DNA from: an uncultured Ruminococcus sp.
Lineage (GTDB): Bacteria > Bacillota > Clostridia > Oscillospirales > Ruminococcaceae
Direction of reading: 5' to 3'
DNA: 17,033 nucleotides
Assembly: GCA_945835085.1 (NCBI GenBank)
Contig: CAMAIG010000007.1
Location: 1-17,033, forward strand
The notes below the pieces were generated by a model. It was not told the DNA's origin and did no database searches. It saw nothing but the letters and a program-made list of their open reading frames with translations. Positions within the stretch are counted from its first letter, which is position 1. Each line of letters starts with the position of its first letter. This document shows, piece by piece, positions 5,548 to 12,975 of the stretch. A program made the position numbers and the translations under genes.

Positions 5548-6318
5548 ATGGAACTGTATCAGGAAAATGCTGCAACGGTTGACGGAGTCCGTGCCATAGA
5601 GCTTCGTTACCGTGCTGTATGGTCAGCCTCCGAAAAGCTGCCGGTATTTTATCAGAGCAGCATAAGGCTTAATTCTCCGGATATGGGTGTGCTTCTTCCC
5701 GAACGATTTATGCCCGTTCTTGAAAGCGATGACAGGTGTGTTTCCGTTTTCAAGCTTGCGCTGCTTCAATCACTGAAAACTGCAGAAAAGCTTACCGAGC
5801 GTGAAGTGGAGTATGACTGGATATCCCTTTTTGTTCCGTTAAGGCTGCTTAACAAAAGGGACTGTGTAAGGATAATAAGAGAATTTGTGGGGCAGATGGG
5901 TGCTATTCCCGGCAGGATATGCTTTGAGCTGCCGTCACAGATAATGGAGGAAAGCAGCAGCATATGCCTTGATTCGATTAAGCAGCTTCGCAAGGCAGGC
6001 TATCATACCATGCTGACAGGGGTCGACGGCGAAAAGCTTCCGATTTTCAAGCTGTCGGAGATACAGGCGGAATATGTGATGCTGAGTGAAAATTTCACAC
6101 GCAGACTTGGGCATGACGACCGCTCTGATGACTGCATAAGGTCCATGATATCGGTTATCGGTGATATGGGCTCCGAGCCTGTTGCCTCGGGCATATCTAA
6201 TTCCGAAGCCGCAGACAGTCTGTATGAGCTGGGCTGTGGATATTTCACTGCCGATGAAAATTCATCCGACTTTTCGGGCAAGTTCATTTCGGACAGATTT
6301 ATCCGCAAACGAGAATAA
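5548..6318 (+). CDS. degenerate (catalytically dead) EAL-domain protein
   Basis: A 256-residue protein that follows the EAL (c-di-GMP phosphodiesterase) fold end to end with the active site lost. R-Y-R-A-V-W...Q-S-S-I-R-L-N-S-P-D-M-G aligns without gaps to the family's Y-Y-Q-P-I-V...E-A-L-L-R-W-N-H-P-E-M-G, so the EAL triad is QSS (36-38). The metal-binding Asn of N-L-S is Phe95 in I-S-L-F-V-P-L. The D-D-F-G pair is T-G (157-158). The K-I-D strand reads M-L-S, and E-G-V-E reads S-G-I-S (214-217). Only E127 of the E-x-T-E segment remains. It has no signal peptide, membrane segment or GGDEF partner. Expected role: a cytoplasmic binding or adaptor protein rather than an enzyme, perhaps linking the operon to signalling. 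The ribosome binding site GGGAGGGG (5534-5541) is strong. Confidence 0.7.
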   Translation: MELYQENAATVDGVRAIELRYRAVWSASEKLPVFYQSSIRLNSPDMGVLLPERFMPVLESDDRCVSVFKLALLQSLKTAEKLTEREVEYDWISLFVPLRLLNKRDCVRIIREFVGQMGAIPGRICFELPSQIMEESSSICLDSIKQLRKAGYHTMLTGVDGEKLPIFKLSEIQAEYVMLSENFTRRLGHDDRSDDCIRSMISVIGDMGSEPVASGISNSEAADSLYELGCGYFTADENSSDFSGKFISDRFIRKRE

Positions 6319-6346
6319 GAATATCAAAGGAAATGGAGTTCTGACT

Positions 6347-7129
6347 TTGGCAAAGTTTGAAATAAATACAGACGATATGCAGGAGGATTCGGCATATCGG
6401 GACAGCGAAGCAGACGAACACAGCAAGACTAATGATATATTGGGTCTTCGGCGTACTGCAGGGGAGGTAAAGCGTCATAAGGTAATGGTGCGTATAATCA
6501 GTATTTTGCTGATCGTTCTTACAGCGATAGTCGCTATTGCCTATGCAGTATCATATTTTTATGATAAGTTCGGCAGCTTTACGGTTATGGTCAATAAGTA
6601 TGATATGATAAATCAAGGTCTGACCCTTTCCGAAACTCCCGAATATGACAAGTCCAATGCTACTCTCAATGCCGATATCCTCTACGATATGACAAATATC
6701 AGCGGTGACGATCTGCCCGAGAATATCGACAAGATAAACGGTGTACATAACGGCAGCGGATATATTGCATATACCTTTTACCTTATCAATTCGGGACATG
6801 ATACGGTGTCCTATCAGGGCGTTATGACAATGGAAAATATCACAAAAAATGTTGATGAAGCAGTGCGGGTAGCCGTATACAGAAACGGCGAAAAAACTGT
6901 TTACGGAAAAACAAAATCCGATGGCTCAGGCATGGAGCGTGACTGTGACAAGGAGTTTGAATCTTCTTCTGTGATAATGAGCACAAAAACCGATAAATTT
7001 GAACCCGGTGCAAGAGATAAATATACGGTGGTAATATGGCTTGAAGGAAACGACCCCGATTGCCTTGACAATATCATCGGCGGCACGATGAAGATAAGTA
7101 TGAATTTCGAGATTTATGAAAACACTTGA
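6347..7129 (+). CDS. single-pass membrane-anchored beta-rich protein of the fibre operon
   Basis: A 260-residue protein with an acidic N-terminal tail (about 1-42) likely in the cytoplasm, one membrane helix (about 47-70) and an extracellular domain. The domain contains G-Y-I-A-Y-T-F-Y-L-I-N-S-G and ends with Y-T-V-V-I-W-L-E-G-N-D-P-D-C...G-G-T...F (226-254). That last block repeats the spacing of the C-terminal block in the first secreted protein: W to C 8 residues, C to F 15. No T-Y-A-W-F signal is present, so it is probably not cleaved and could anchor the assembly or be a minor subunit. TTG at 6347 is chosen because GGAG (6335-6338) stands 8 bases before it, and the frame upstream overlaps the EAL gene. 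It lies 28 bases after the EAL-like gene. No named family was recognised. Confidence 0.72.
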   Translation: MAKFEINTDDMQEDSAYRDSEADEHSKTNDILGLRRTAGEVKRHKVMVRIISILLIVLTAIVAIAYAVSYFYDKFGSFTVMVNKYDMINQGLTLSETPEYDKSNATLNADILYDMTNISGDDLPENIDKINGVHNGSGYIAYTFYLINSGHDTVSYQGVMTMENITKNVDEAVRVAVYRNGEKTVYGKTKSDGSGMERDCDKEFESSSVIMSTKTDKFEPGARDKYTVVIWLEGNDPDCLDNIIGGTMKISMNFEIYENT

Positions 7130-7173
7130 TACCGTTATGCAGCGAAACATTTTTGAAAGGAAAAGCTCTGAAA

Positions 7174-7833
7174 ATGAGAAAGGTTTTTAACACGATCATT
7201 ACAGTTATCTCATGGATAATATTGGTGCTGGCTCTCCTTGTAACGATCCTTGTATTTTCCGCAGACGCAAATGGCGGAATACCGAGTCTGTTTGGGTTTA
7301 TCCCCCTTACTGTTGAGTCCGATTCAATGAAGCCTGCCTTTGCTGAGGACGACCTCATTATCGACAAGGAAATAGACGATGTATTCAATCTGAAGGAAGG
7401 CGATGTTATCACCTTCTGGACTCTTATCAACGGAAATCGTGTGAAGAACACCCATAGGATAATCTCTGTGAACAACGCTGATGCGAACATCAACTTTACC
7501 ACCAAGGGCGATAACAACGATGTCAGGGACAGCATTAACGTTTATCCCGCCGATATTATCGGTCAATGGACAGGTACGGCACTTCATGGCTGGGGAAGGG
7601 CAGTTAATTTCCTCAGAACAAAGACAGGGTTCTTTATCTGCATATTGATACCGATGATCGTGTTCTTCCTTTTTGAGCTTTATAAGCTGATAGTGGTCAT
7701 TGTTGAGGTAAAAAGCCCCCATGCTCCGCAGATCGACGAAGAGGAGATCAGAAGAAGAGCTGTTGAGGAGTATATTGCCGAACAGCAGAAAATGAACGAG
7801 GAAAAGTCCGATGAAATTAAGGCTGAGGAATAG
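7174..7833 (+). CDS. SipW-type (ER-type) signal peptidase I, first copy
   Basis: A 219-residue membrane serine protease of family S26, of the SipW/ER type using a Ser-His pair. An N-terminal membrane helix (about 8-29) is followed by V-E-S-D-S-M-K-P with the nucleophile Ser51, then G-D-V-I-T-F, N-T-H-R-I with His94, and T-K-G-D-N-N-D with Asp113 and Asp119 in the conserved end block. A second membrane helix (about 158-185) and a highly charged C-terminal tail (about 190-219) follow. In Bacillus, SipW processes TasA and TapA; here the likely substrates are the T-Y-A-W-F-type precursors of the same operon. The ATG at 7174 begins the protease just after the upstream stop codon, and GAAAGG (7155-7160) is its probable, somewhat distant, ribosome binding site. 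The long charged tail is unusual and may contact the ATPase encoded next. Confidence 0.85.
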   Translation: MRKVFNTIITVISWIILVLALLVTILVFSADANGGIPSLFGFIPLTVESDSMKPAFAEDDLIIDKEIDDVFNLKEGDVITFWTLINGNRVKNTHRIISVNNADANINFTTKGDNNDVRDSINVYPADIIGQWTGTALHGWGRAVNFLRTKTGFFICILIPMIVFFLFELYKLIVVIVEVKSPHAPQIDEEEIRRRAVEEYIAEQQKMNEEKSDEIKAEE

Positions 7834-7862
7834 ATCGGCAGCCATAGATTTGGAGTAAGAAT

Positions 7863-9452
7863 ATGAACGACTTTTTGAAATGGTTTTTTGTTTTCATATC
7901 CGAGATGCTCAAAGGCTTTGCAATAGCATTCAATGGGCTATGGGAAGGTATAAAGCAGGTTTTTAACATAAAGGAATATGTGCAGATATTTAAGGCTTAC
8001 TCTGTGGATTTCGGCACGTTGGACTGGATATTTGCTGTTCTGTCATTAGTTATAATTGCAGCAATTTTTGTGCTGATATTTTTGCTCATAGTTATGTTCA
8101 TCAGAAAATATGTCCGTTTCAGACATTCCATTGTGGGCGTTGAGGATGTTATCGAGGAGCTTGGTGTGCTGCAAAGACAGGTTATCCGCCTTACAAGAGA
8201 AAAGGACGAGATAATGGCTATGAAGGTAGCTCAGATAGGACTTGCCCCGGGTGAGGCAGCTGCATATTCGGGTGCAATGGCCCTTCCCCGTGCAGGAATG
8301 CCCGATCAGGCTCAGGAGGGCGCTCCGGAAGGAGAACAGCAGGCTGTGGCTGACGGCGTTGTACTTACAAATGATATCAGATTTTCTAAGCTTATCGAAG
8401 TGGATAATTACTATAAAAACTATACTGCTCCCGATTATGACAACAGCATTACTCTTTCGGGGCTGTGCGAAGCATACAGGAATTTTGCCTGCTCACGAAT
8501 GCATCTTTACTATGACATAAGAACTATCCGCCTGTTTATTGCAGGTATGGCTTCAACAAAGCTTATTATTCTCCAGGGTATTTCCGGTACAGGTAAGACC
8601 TCGCTTCCTTACTCCTTCGGAAAGTTCCTGCAAAGAGATACCACAATAGCCTCCGTTCAGCCTTCCTGGAGAGATAGGACCGAGCTTTTCGGATATTTTA
8701 ACGAATTTACGAAAAACTTCAACGAAACGGAAGTTTTAAAGAGGATATATTCATCATCATATAACGACGATGTAAACTTCATTCTCCTTGACGAAATGAA
8801 CATCGCAAGAGTTGAGTATTATTTTGCGGAAATGCTTTCGATACTTGAAATGCCCAATTCCGATGAATGGAAGCTTGACCTTGTTCCAAACGTATGGAGC
8901 ACCGACCCCGTAAACCTTGACCACGGTATGCTGAAAATACCCCAGAATATATGGTATATCGGAACGGCAAATAACGATGACTCCACCTTTGCCATTTCCG
9001 ATAAGGTCTATGACCGTGCGCAGCCCATAAATCTCGATGCCAAGGGCATTGCCTTTGAGGCACCCGATACGCCTCCCATGAACCTTAGCTTCAAGCATCT
9101 TGACGCACTGTTTAATGAGGCATTTCAGATGTATCCCATAAGCCAGGATATCCTTAAAAAGATCCAGCAGCTTGACCTATGGGTAATTGAACGCCTGCGA
9201 GTTGCATTCGGTAACCGTATCCTCAAGCAGATGAATTTGTTTGTTCCGGTATACGTTGCCTGCGGCGGAGATGAGCTTGACGGTGTGGATTATGTTCTTG
9301 CCACAAAGATTTTCAGAAAATTTGAAGCACTTAACCTCGCAATGCTCCGTGATGAGCTGCGTGATCTTTGTACATTCCTGCAGAAGCTTTTTGGACGAAA
9401 TTCCATGAAGGAGTCCATTGAATATCTTGAAAGGCTCCAGAAGCTGTTCTGA
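7863..9452 (+). CDS. membrane-anchored McrB-like AAA+ ATPase
   Basis: A 529-residue protein. The N-terminus has an amphipathic or hydrophobic stretch (5-30) and a clear membrane helix (55-80), then a short coiled coil (about 92-122) and an Ala/Gly/Pro/Gln-rich linker (126-165). The AAA+ module follows: Walker A G-I-S-G-T-G-K-T-S (239-247), the substrate-loop region Q-P-S-W-R-D-R-T-E-L-F-G-Y-F-N (266-280), Walker B F-I-L-L-D-E-M-N (306-313), sensor I-G-T-A-N-N-D-D-S (366-374) and a candidate arginine finger at R385. The loop and D-E-M-N place it near McrB/MoxR/dynein-type AAA proteins (AAA_5). It has no DNA-binding or nuclease domain, and the membrane anchor is unlike McrB of restriction systems. 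The next gene encodes a McrC/DUF2357-like protein, repeating the McrB-McrC order. Proposed role: an ATP-driven assembly or export factor on the inner face of the membrane. Confidence 0.78.
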   Translation: MNDFLKWFFVFISEMLKGFAIAFNGLWEGIKQVFNIKEYVQIFKAYSVDFGTLDWIFAVLSLVIIAAIFVLIFLLIVMFIRKYVRFRHSIVGVEDVIEELGVLQRQVIRLTREKDEIMAMKVAQIGLAPGEAAAYSGAMALPRAGMPDQAQEGAPEGEQQAVADGVVLTNDIRFSKLIEVDNYYKNYTAPDYDNSITLSGLCEAYRNFACSRMHLYYDIRTIRLFIAGMASTKLIILQGISGTGKTSLPYSFGKFLQRDTTIASVQPSWRDRTELFGYFNEFTKNFNETEVLKRIYSSSYNDDVNFILLDEMNIARVEYYFAEMLSILEMPNSDEWKLDLVPNVWSTDPVNLDHGMLKIPQNIWYIGTANNDDSTFAISDKVYDRAQPINLDAKGIAFEAPDTPPMNLSFKHLDALFNEAFQMYPISQDILKKIQQLDLWVIERLRVAFGNRILKQMNLFVPVYVACGGDELDGVDYVLATKIFRKFEALNLAMLRDELRDLCTFLQKLFGRNSMKESIEYLERLQKLF

Positions 9453-9484
9453 CAGATCATTTTACGGTGAAGGGTGGGTAGAAG

Positions 9485-11539
9485 GTGAGCGGATCTTACA
9501 GCGAATGGCTGAAAAAATTCAAGAAGCTTACAGGACAGCTCAGCAGTGATGAGCTGTATGATGATTTCCGTTCCGTTCTTTCTCACAGCCGAAGCACCAT
9601 TGCGCTTAATCGGAAAATATTGGAGAAGGACATCGACATTAACTGGGTCGAGGCAATAGAAGCGGGGCTTCCCCATATTGACAATATTCTCAGAAACCCC
9701 AGGAAAACCATAGTTAACATTGAAGAGGTCGTTCCAATTGCCTTATCAAAAAAGATAACGGTTGATTCCGTTAAGCATCTTGCTCAGCACACCGATCTTA
9801 TCCAGAGCGTTGACCCCGTAACGGGAAAGATAACGCCTTCAAAGGTGCTGAATGTTCATAAGGAAGAAAGTCTGCTGACTTATGAAAATAAATTTGTGCA
9901 TACTCTGATTGACCGCCTTTTTATCTTCGTCACCAAAAGATATGAAAAACTGAAAGCGGTTTCTGCCAGCGAAGAAGTATTTGCAATGGAATACAATACT
10001 GCTTTTGATACCGGCGGCGGAAACAAGATGAAAATGAGCCTTACCATTGAAACCTCGGATTCACTTGAAGCTGCCGATGAAAACGGTTCAACGCTTTGGG
10101 ACAGAGTTGAAAAGATCCGTCAGATCATCGACAGCTATAAGGCGTCGCCTTTTTGTCAGCAGATGGGAAATAATTACATTCGTCCTCCTGTTATGAGAAC
10201 GAATGTTATCATGAAAAATGTTGATTTCAAGGCTTGTCTTGTCCTGTGGCAGTTTATCGAGGGCTATGATAAGGCAGGGTATGAGATAAGTGTTTCCGAT
10301 TCGGCACAGAAGCCCGAACAAGCTTACATAGAAGAGCTTTATGATGTTTCGGCGCTGAATTTTCTTCTTTTCAGGACCTTCACCCGTGGCAGCAATAAAC
10401 AGGGCGAGGTGCTTAAAACCAAAAAAAGTAAGGCAGCCGCTCCGAGAGTGCTGAAGAAGCTTGATAAAGCAAGCTATAACGAAGATGAGTATGTTATCGG
10501 TGAAGATGAGTCTGAGGATACAGTTCCCGAGCATGAGCAGATATCGGAGCAGGAAAGAATACTTGAAGAGATCGAAAAGATCATTCGTATTGAAAAACAG
10601 TACTTTGAAAGAGAAGAGCAAAAGCGCCTGGAGGCAGAAGAAAGGGAACGCAGGCGCCGTGAAGAGGAAAGAAGGCGGCGTGAAGAGGAACAGCGCAGGC
10701 TGGAGGAAGAAAGGCGGCTTGAAGAGGAACGAAGGCTTGCTCAGGAAAAGGCAGAGCGTGAGGAACGTGAAAGACTTGAAAGAGAACGTCAGGAAGCACT
10801 GCGTCTTGAACAGGAACGTCTTGAACGTGAGGAACAGGAACGCCTTGAACGTGAACGCATAGAACGTGAAGAACAGGAACGTCTTGAACGTGAACGTCTG
10901 GAGCGTGAAGAGCAGGAGAAGAAGGAACGTATCGAAGCAGAACGTGAGGAAATAAGCAGGATCATGGGCTCCGATATGGAAAACGATGGTTTCGATAGGT
11001 CTGAACATAAGGAAGAAGAACAGCATAAGCGTGAGCGTGAGGAAAGAGAGAAGATCCGTGCCGCAAGGCTCAAGGAGATGCGTTCTTACATTGAGAAAAA
11101 GAGCTTTGATGAAATTTATCCCGAGTATTCCAAAAATCCTATTCATGTCATCAGACGAAGCCTGAAAAGGTTTATTTCCGTTATTCGTCAGGACGGCGCT
11201 GTTATCAGAGAGGGCGATACCGATACACCGATGCTTATCGAGCGAATGATCGCTGAGGCCAATGCAAAGGTGCAGGCAGAGCGTGACAAAAAGACTGCGG
11301 CTGAAATGCAGGTGCTGTATGAAAAATATGTACCGAGCTTCAGTCAGAAGGTTCGGAAGCAGTTCAAGAGAATTTTCGGCAAAAAGAAGAAAAAGATCTA
11401 TGTTATGCCTGCTCAGATGCCTGTCCGCCGTTCACCCTCGGAGCAGAAAGCTTACGATAAGATGATGAATGAGATATTCAGAAAATATCGTGTCAGCTTT
11501 ATAACAAAGATAATCAGAAAGATAAAGAAAGAGTATTAG
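9485..11539 (+). CDS. DUF2357/McrC-like protein with long charged helix
   Basis: A 684-residue cytoplasmic protein. Residues about 1-330 resemble the DUF2357 region found in McrC-type partners of McrB ATPases: S-L-L-T-Y-E-N-K-F-V-H-T-L-I-D-R-L (129-145) matches its conserved Y-E-N-x-F-V helix. An acidic hinge (331-350) leads into a very long Glu/Arg-rich helix (about 353-535) with 13-residue repeats at 447-472, likely a coiled coil or single alpha-helix. The C-terminus (about 535-684) is basic and includes G-K-K-K-K-K-I. The PD-(D/E)xK nuclease usual after DUF2357 is not recognisable, which argues against DNA cleavage. GTG at 9485 follows AGGGTGG (9471-9477); no ATG is available nearby. It sits 32 bases after the ATPase and 5 before the second peptidase. 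A mechanical or scaffold role with the ATPase is inference, and the DUF2357 call is moderate. Confidence 0.6.
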   Translation: MSGSYSEWLKKFKKLTGQLSSDELYDDFRSVLSHSRSTIALNRKILEKDIDINWVEAIEAGLPHIDNILRNPRKTIVNIEEVVPIALSKKITVDSVKHLAQHTDLIQSVDPVTGKITPSKVLNVHKEESLLTYENKFVHTLIDRLFIFVTKRYEKLKAVSASEEVFAMEYNTAFDTGGGNKMKMSLTIETSDSLEAADENGSTLWDRVEKIRQIIDSYKASPFCQQMGNNYIRPPVMRTNVIMKNVDFKACLVLWQFIEGYDKAGYEISVSDSAQKPEQAYIEELYDVSALNFLLFRTFTRGSNKQGEVLKTKKSKAAAPRVLKKLDKASYNEDEYVIGEDESEDTVPEHEQISEQERILEEIEKIIRIEKQYFEREEQKRLEAEERERRRREEERRRREEEQRRLEEERRLEEERRLAQEKAEREERERLERERQEALRLEQERLEREEQERLERERIEREEQERLERERLEREEQEKKERIEAEREEISRIMGSDMENDGFDRSEHKEEEQHKREREEREKIRAARLKEMRSYIEKKSFDEIYPEYSKNPIHVIRRSLKRFISVIRQDGAVIREGDTDTPMLIERMIAEANAKVQAERDKKTAAEMQVLYEKYVPSFSQKVRKQFKRIFGKKKKKIYVMPAQMPVRRSPSEQKAYDKMMNEIFRKYRVSFITKIIRKIKKEY
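10823..10900 (+). repeat. two 39-bp in-gene tandem repeats (Glu/Arg helix)
   Basis: Two consecutive 39-bp units (10823-10861, 10862-10900) encode E-R-E-E-Q-E-R-L-E-R-E-R-I/L. A third, diverged half-unit starts at 10901. They differ at only a few bases, indicating recent duplication inside the charged helix of the DUF2357-like protein. Confidence 0.75.
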
Positions 11540-11544
11540 CAGCG

Positions 11545-12204
11545 ATGAGTTTTGGCAGCAAAATTTGTAAAGCATTAAGGCTTGCGGGGCAATGTGCTGT
11601 ATGGGCTGTATTGATCTTGCTTGTAGTTCTTACGGCATACATAATGATCTGCAATATGCAGGGCAAGGCTGCGGTGGTTTTCGGAAGAAGCATTGTTAAG
11701 GTCATAAGCGAAAGTATGGAGCCTTCTATACATGACGGCGACTATATCATTATTAAAAAAACTGACTGTTCCGAGCTTGAAGCCGGTGACATTATCTGCT
11801 TTTATTCACGGGACGAGGAGATATTCGGCAAAATGAATACTCACAGGATAATACGAAGACTCGATGACGGCAGCTTTGTAACAAAGGGCGATGCAAATTA
11901 CGACGAGGACTCTGCCGCAGTGACGGCTGATAACATCATTGGAAAATATGAGGGCAAGGTAAGGTTTTTAAGGTGGATTAATTCCTTTGCCTCCGTGAAA
12001 AAGCTGATACTTGCGGCGGTGGTTGTGATAATGTCTGTAACTGCAGCCTTTGAGGTTGCAACTATTGCAAAGGTTTCTGCCGAATACAGGGCTAAAAAGG
12101 CAGAGGCGGATAATGAAACGGCTGTCCGTCAGGCAATTGACAGGGAAAAGCATAAGCTTTATGAACAAGACCATGCCGATAATAAGGAGCGTGAGGACAT
12201 CTGA
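11545..12204 (+). CDS. SipW-type (ER-type) signal peptidase I, second copy
   Basis: A 219-residue second S26 peptidase. It has an N-terminal membrane helix (about 17-36), the nucleophile Ser57 in V-I-S-E-S-M-E-P, general-base His100 in N-T-H-R-I, and the end block T-K-G-D-A-N-Y-D-E-D with Asp116 and Asp122. A second membrane helix (about 150-172) and a charged helical tail follow. It is only moderately similar to the copy at 7174-7833, but shares its length and layout. The start lies 5 bases after the stop of the DUF2357-like gene with only a weak ribosome binding site, so translation is probably coupled. Two peptidases in one operon suggest division of labour between substrates, for instance the four-gene group downstream versus the first subunit, which is untested. 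Confidence 0.85.
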   Translation: MSFGSKICKALRLAGQCAVWAVLILLVVLTAYIMICNMQGKAAVVFGRSIVKVISESMEPSIHDGDYIIIKKTDCSELEAGDIICFYSRDEEIFGKMNTHRIIRRLDDGSFVTKGDANYDEDSAAVTADNIIGKYEGKVRFLRWINSFASVKKLILAAVVVIMSVTAAFEVATIAKVSAEYRAKKAEADNETAVRQAIDREKHKLYEQDHADNKEREDI

Positions 12205-12218
12205 ATCAGGAAAAAATC

Positions 12219-12653
12219 ATGAAAGCAAAAATGATAACGGCAATTTTTGTTGCTATTGCTTCAATTATCGCAATATTTGTTTTTGCGGGACTTTATTTCG
12301 ATCAGCTCCAGAAAAACCGTCTTGAATATATCGGACACTTTGAAAGCAGCATTTCCGATGCAGCTGAGGAGATAGACAAATATCTCGGAACAGATGCGGA
12401 TTACGAGCTTCACTATAATATGATAATATCCCACCTGGGAGCAGCAAGGAATATGATCTTTTTGGTGGATGATTATACGGAAAAACAGAAGGTCATTAAT
12501 GAAATACACTTCTGCTTTATAAAATATCCCGAACAGATGAAGGATAAGCTTCCAGAGGTATCCGAGGCTTTTCACAATATTGCCGATCATCTGGATAAGG
12601 GCTATGATGAACTGAAGCTTATCACAGAGTCTGTTGATAAGCTGGGCAGCTAA
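12219..12653 (+). CDS. small single-pass membrane protein with helical extracellular domain
   Basis: A 144-residue protein of unrecognised family. A membrane helix (about 5-27) is followed by a wholly alpha-helical, acidic segment without proline-rich or beta-like stretches; the sequence suggests three or four amphipathic helices. With a basic N-terminus it should sit N-in with the helical part outside. It lacks the A-W-F signal motif, so it may stay membrane-bound. It lies 14 bases after the second peptidase and 23 bases before the small coiled-coil gene, in the middle of the operon. It may be a structural part of the export assembly. AGGA at 12208-12211 is the likely ribosome binding site. 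Confidence 0.7.
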   Translation: MKAKMITAIFVAIASIIAIFVFAGLYFDQLQKNRLEYIGHFESSISDAAEEIDKYLGTDADYELHYNMIISHLGAARNMIFLVDDYTEKQKVINEIHFCFIKYPEQMKDKLPEVSEAFHNIADHLDKGYDELKLITESVDKLGS

Positions 12654-12676
12654 AACTGAATATAGGAGAGCAGACT

Positions 12677-12937
12677 ATGTTTGAAGAAAAAAAGTACAAA
12701 GACGAAATAAAAAAATGCAGAGCAACTATCGAAGAAATTGAGAGAAAGCGTTCCCGTTCTCAGTCGGCGCTCGTTCAGGCTATTCTTTTGCAGGAGGAGC
12801 CGAATGAGGCAGATGTTGAGTGGTTCAACAAGTACACGGGAGAGATAACTGCCTGCCGTAATCATATGGCAGAGGTGCAGAAAAAGCTGGACGCTTATAT
12901 GTCAGAAAAGCAGAATAAGAAAAAAAAGAAGAAATAA
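12677..12937 (+). CDS. small lysine-rich coiled-coil protein
   Basis: An 86-residue protein with no signal or membrane segment. Two helical segments (about 5-40 and 55-78) with heptad-like spacing of Ile/Leu/Val suggest a helical hairpin or coiled coil. The last residues are a run of lysines, which could bind membrane lipid or a nucleic-acid-like polyanion. GGAG (12664-12667) precedes the ATG. No family was recognised. It lies between the membrane protein at 12219 and the secreted proteins, so it may be a cytoplasmic chaperone or a component that bundles with the Glu/Arg helix of the DUF2357-like protein. This is speculation from charge and position. Confidence 0.7.
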   Translation: MFEEKKYKDEIKKCRATIEEIERKRSRSQSALVQAILLQEEPNEADVEWFNKYTGEITACRNHMAEVQKKLDAYMSEKQNKKKKKK

Positions 12938-12975
12938 GAAGCGTCCGTTAGCTTTCCGGAAGGGAGATGAGTGCT

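Noticed and set aside
6161..6346. N-terminal extension of the anchored protein at 6347 into the EAL-like gene
   Set aside because: It would overlap 158 bases of the EAL-like coding region; the TTG at 6347 has a well-spaced GGAG and starts right after the upstream stop.
10088..11146. 352-residue open frame on the minus strand, Phe/Leu-rich
   Set aside because: It is the mirror of the Glu/Arg-rich coding repeats (GAA/GAG read backwards gives TTC/CTC), a composition artefact; no start signals.
7863..11539. A functional McrBC restriction system
   Set aside because: No DNA-binding domain in the ATPase, no nuclease motif visible in the partner, a membrane anchor instead, and the genes are embedded among surface-protein genes.
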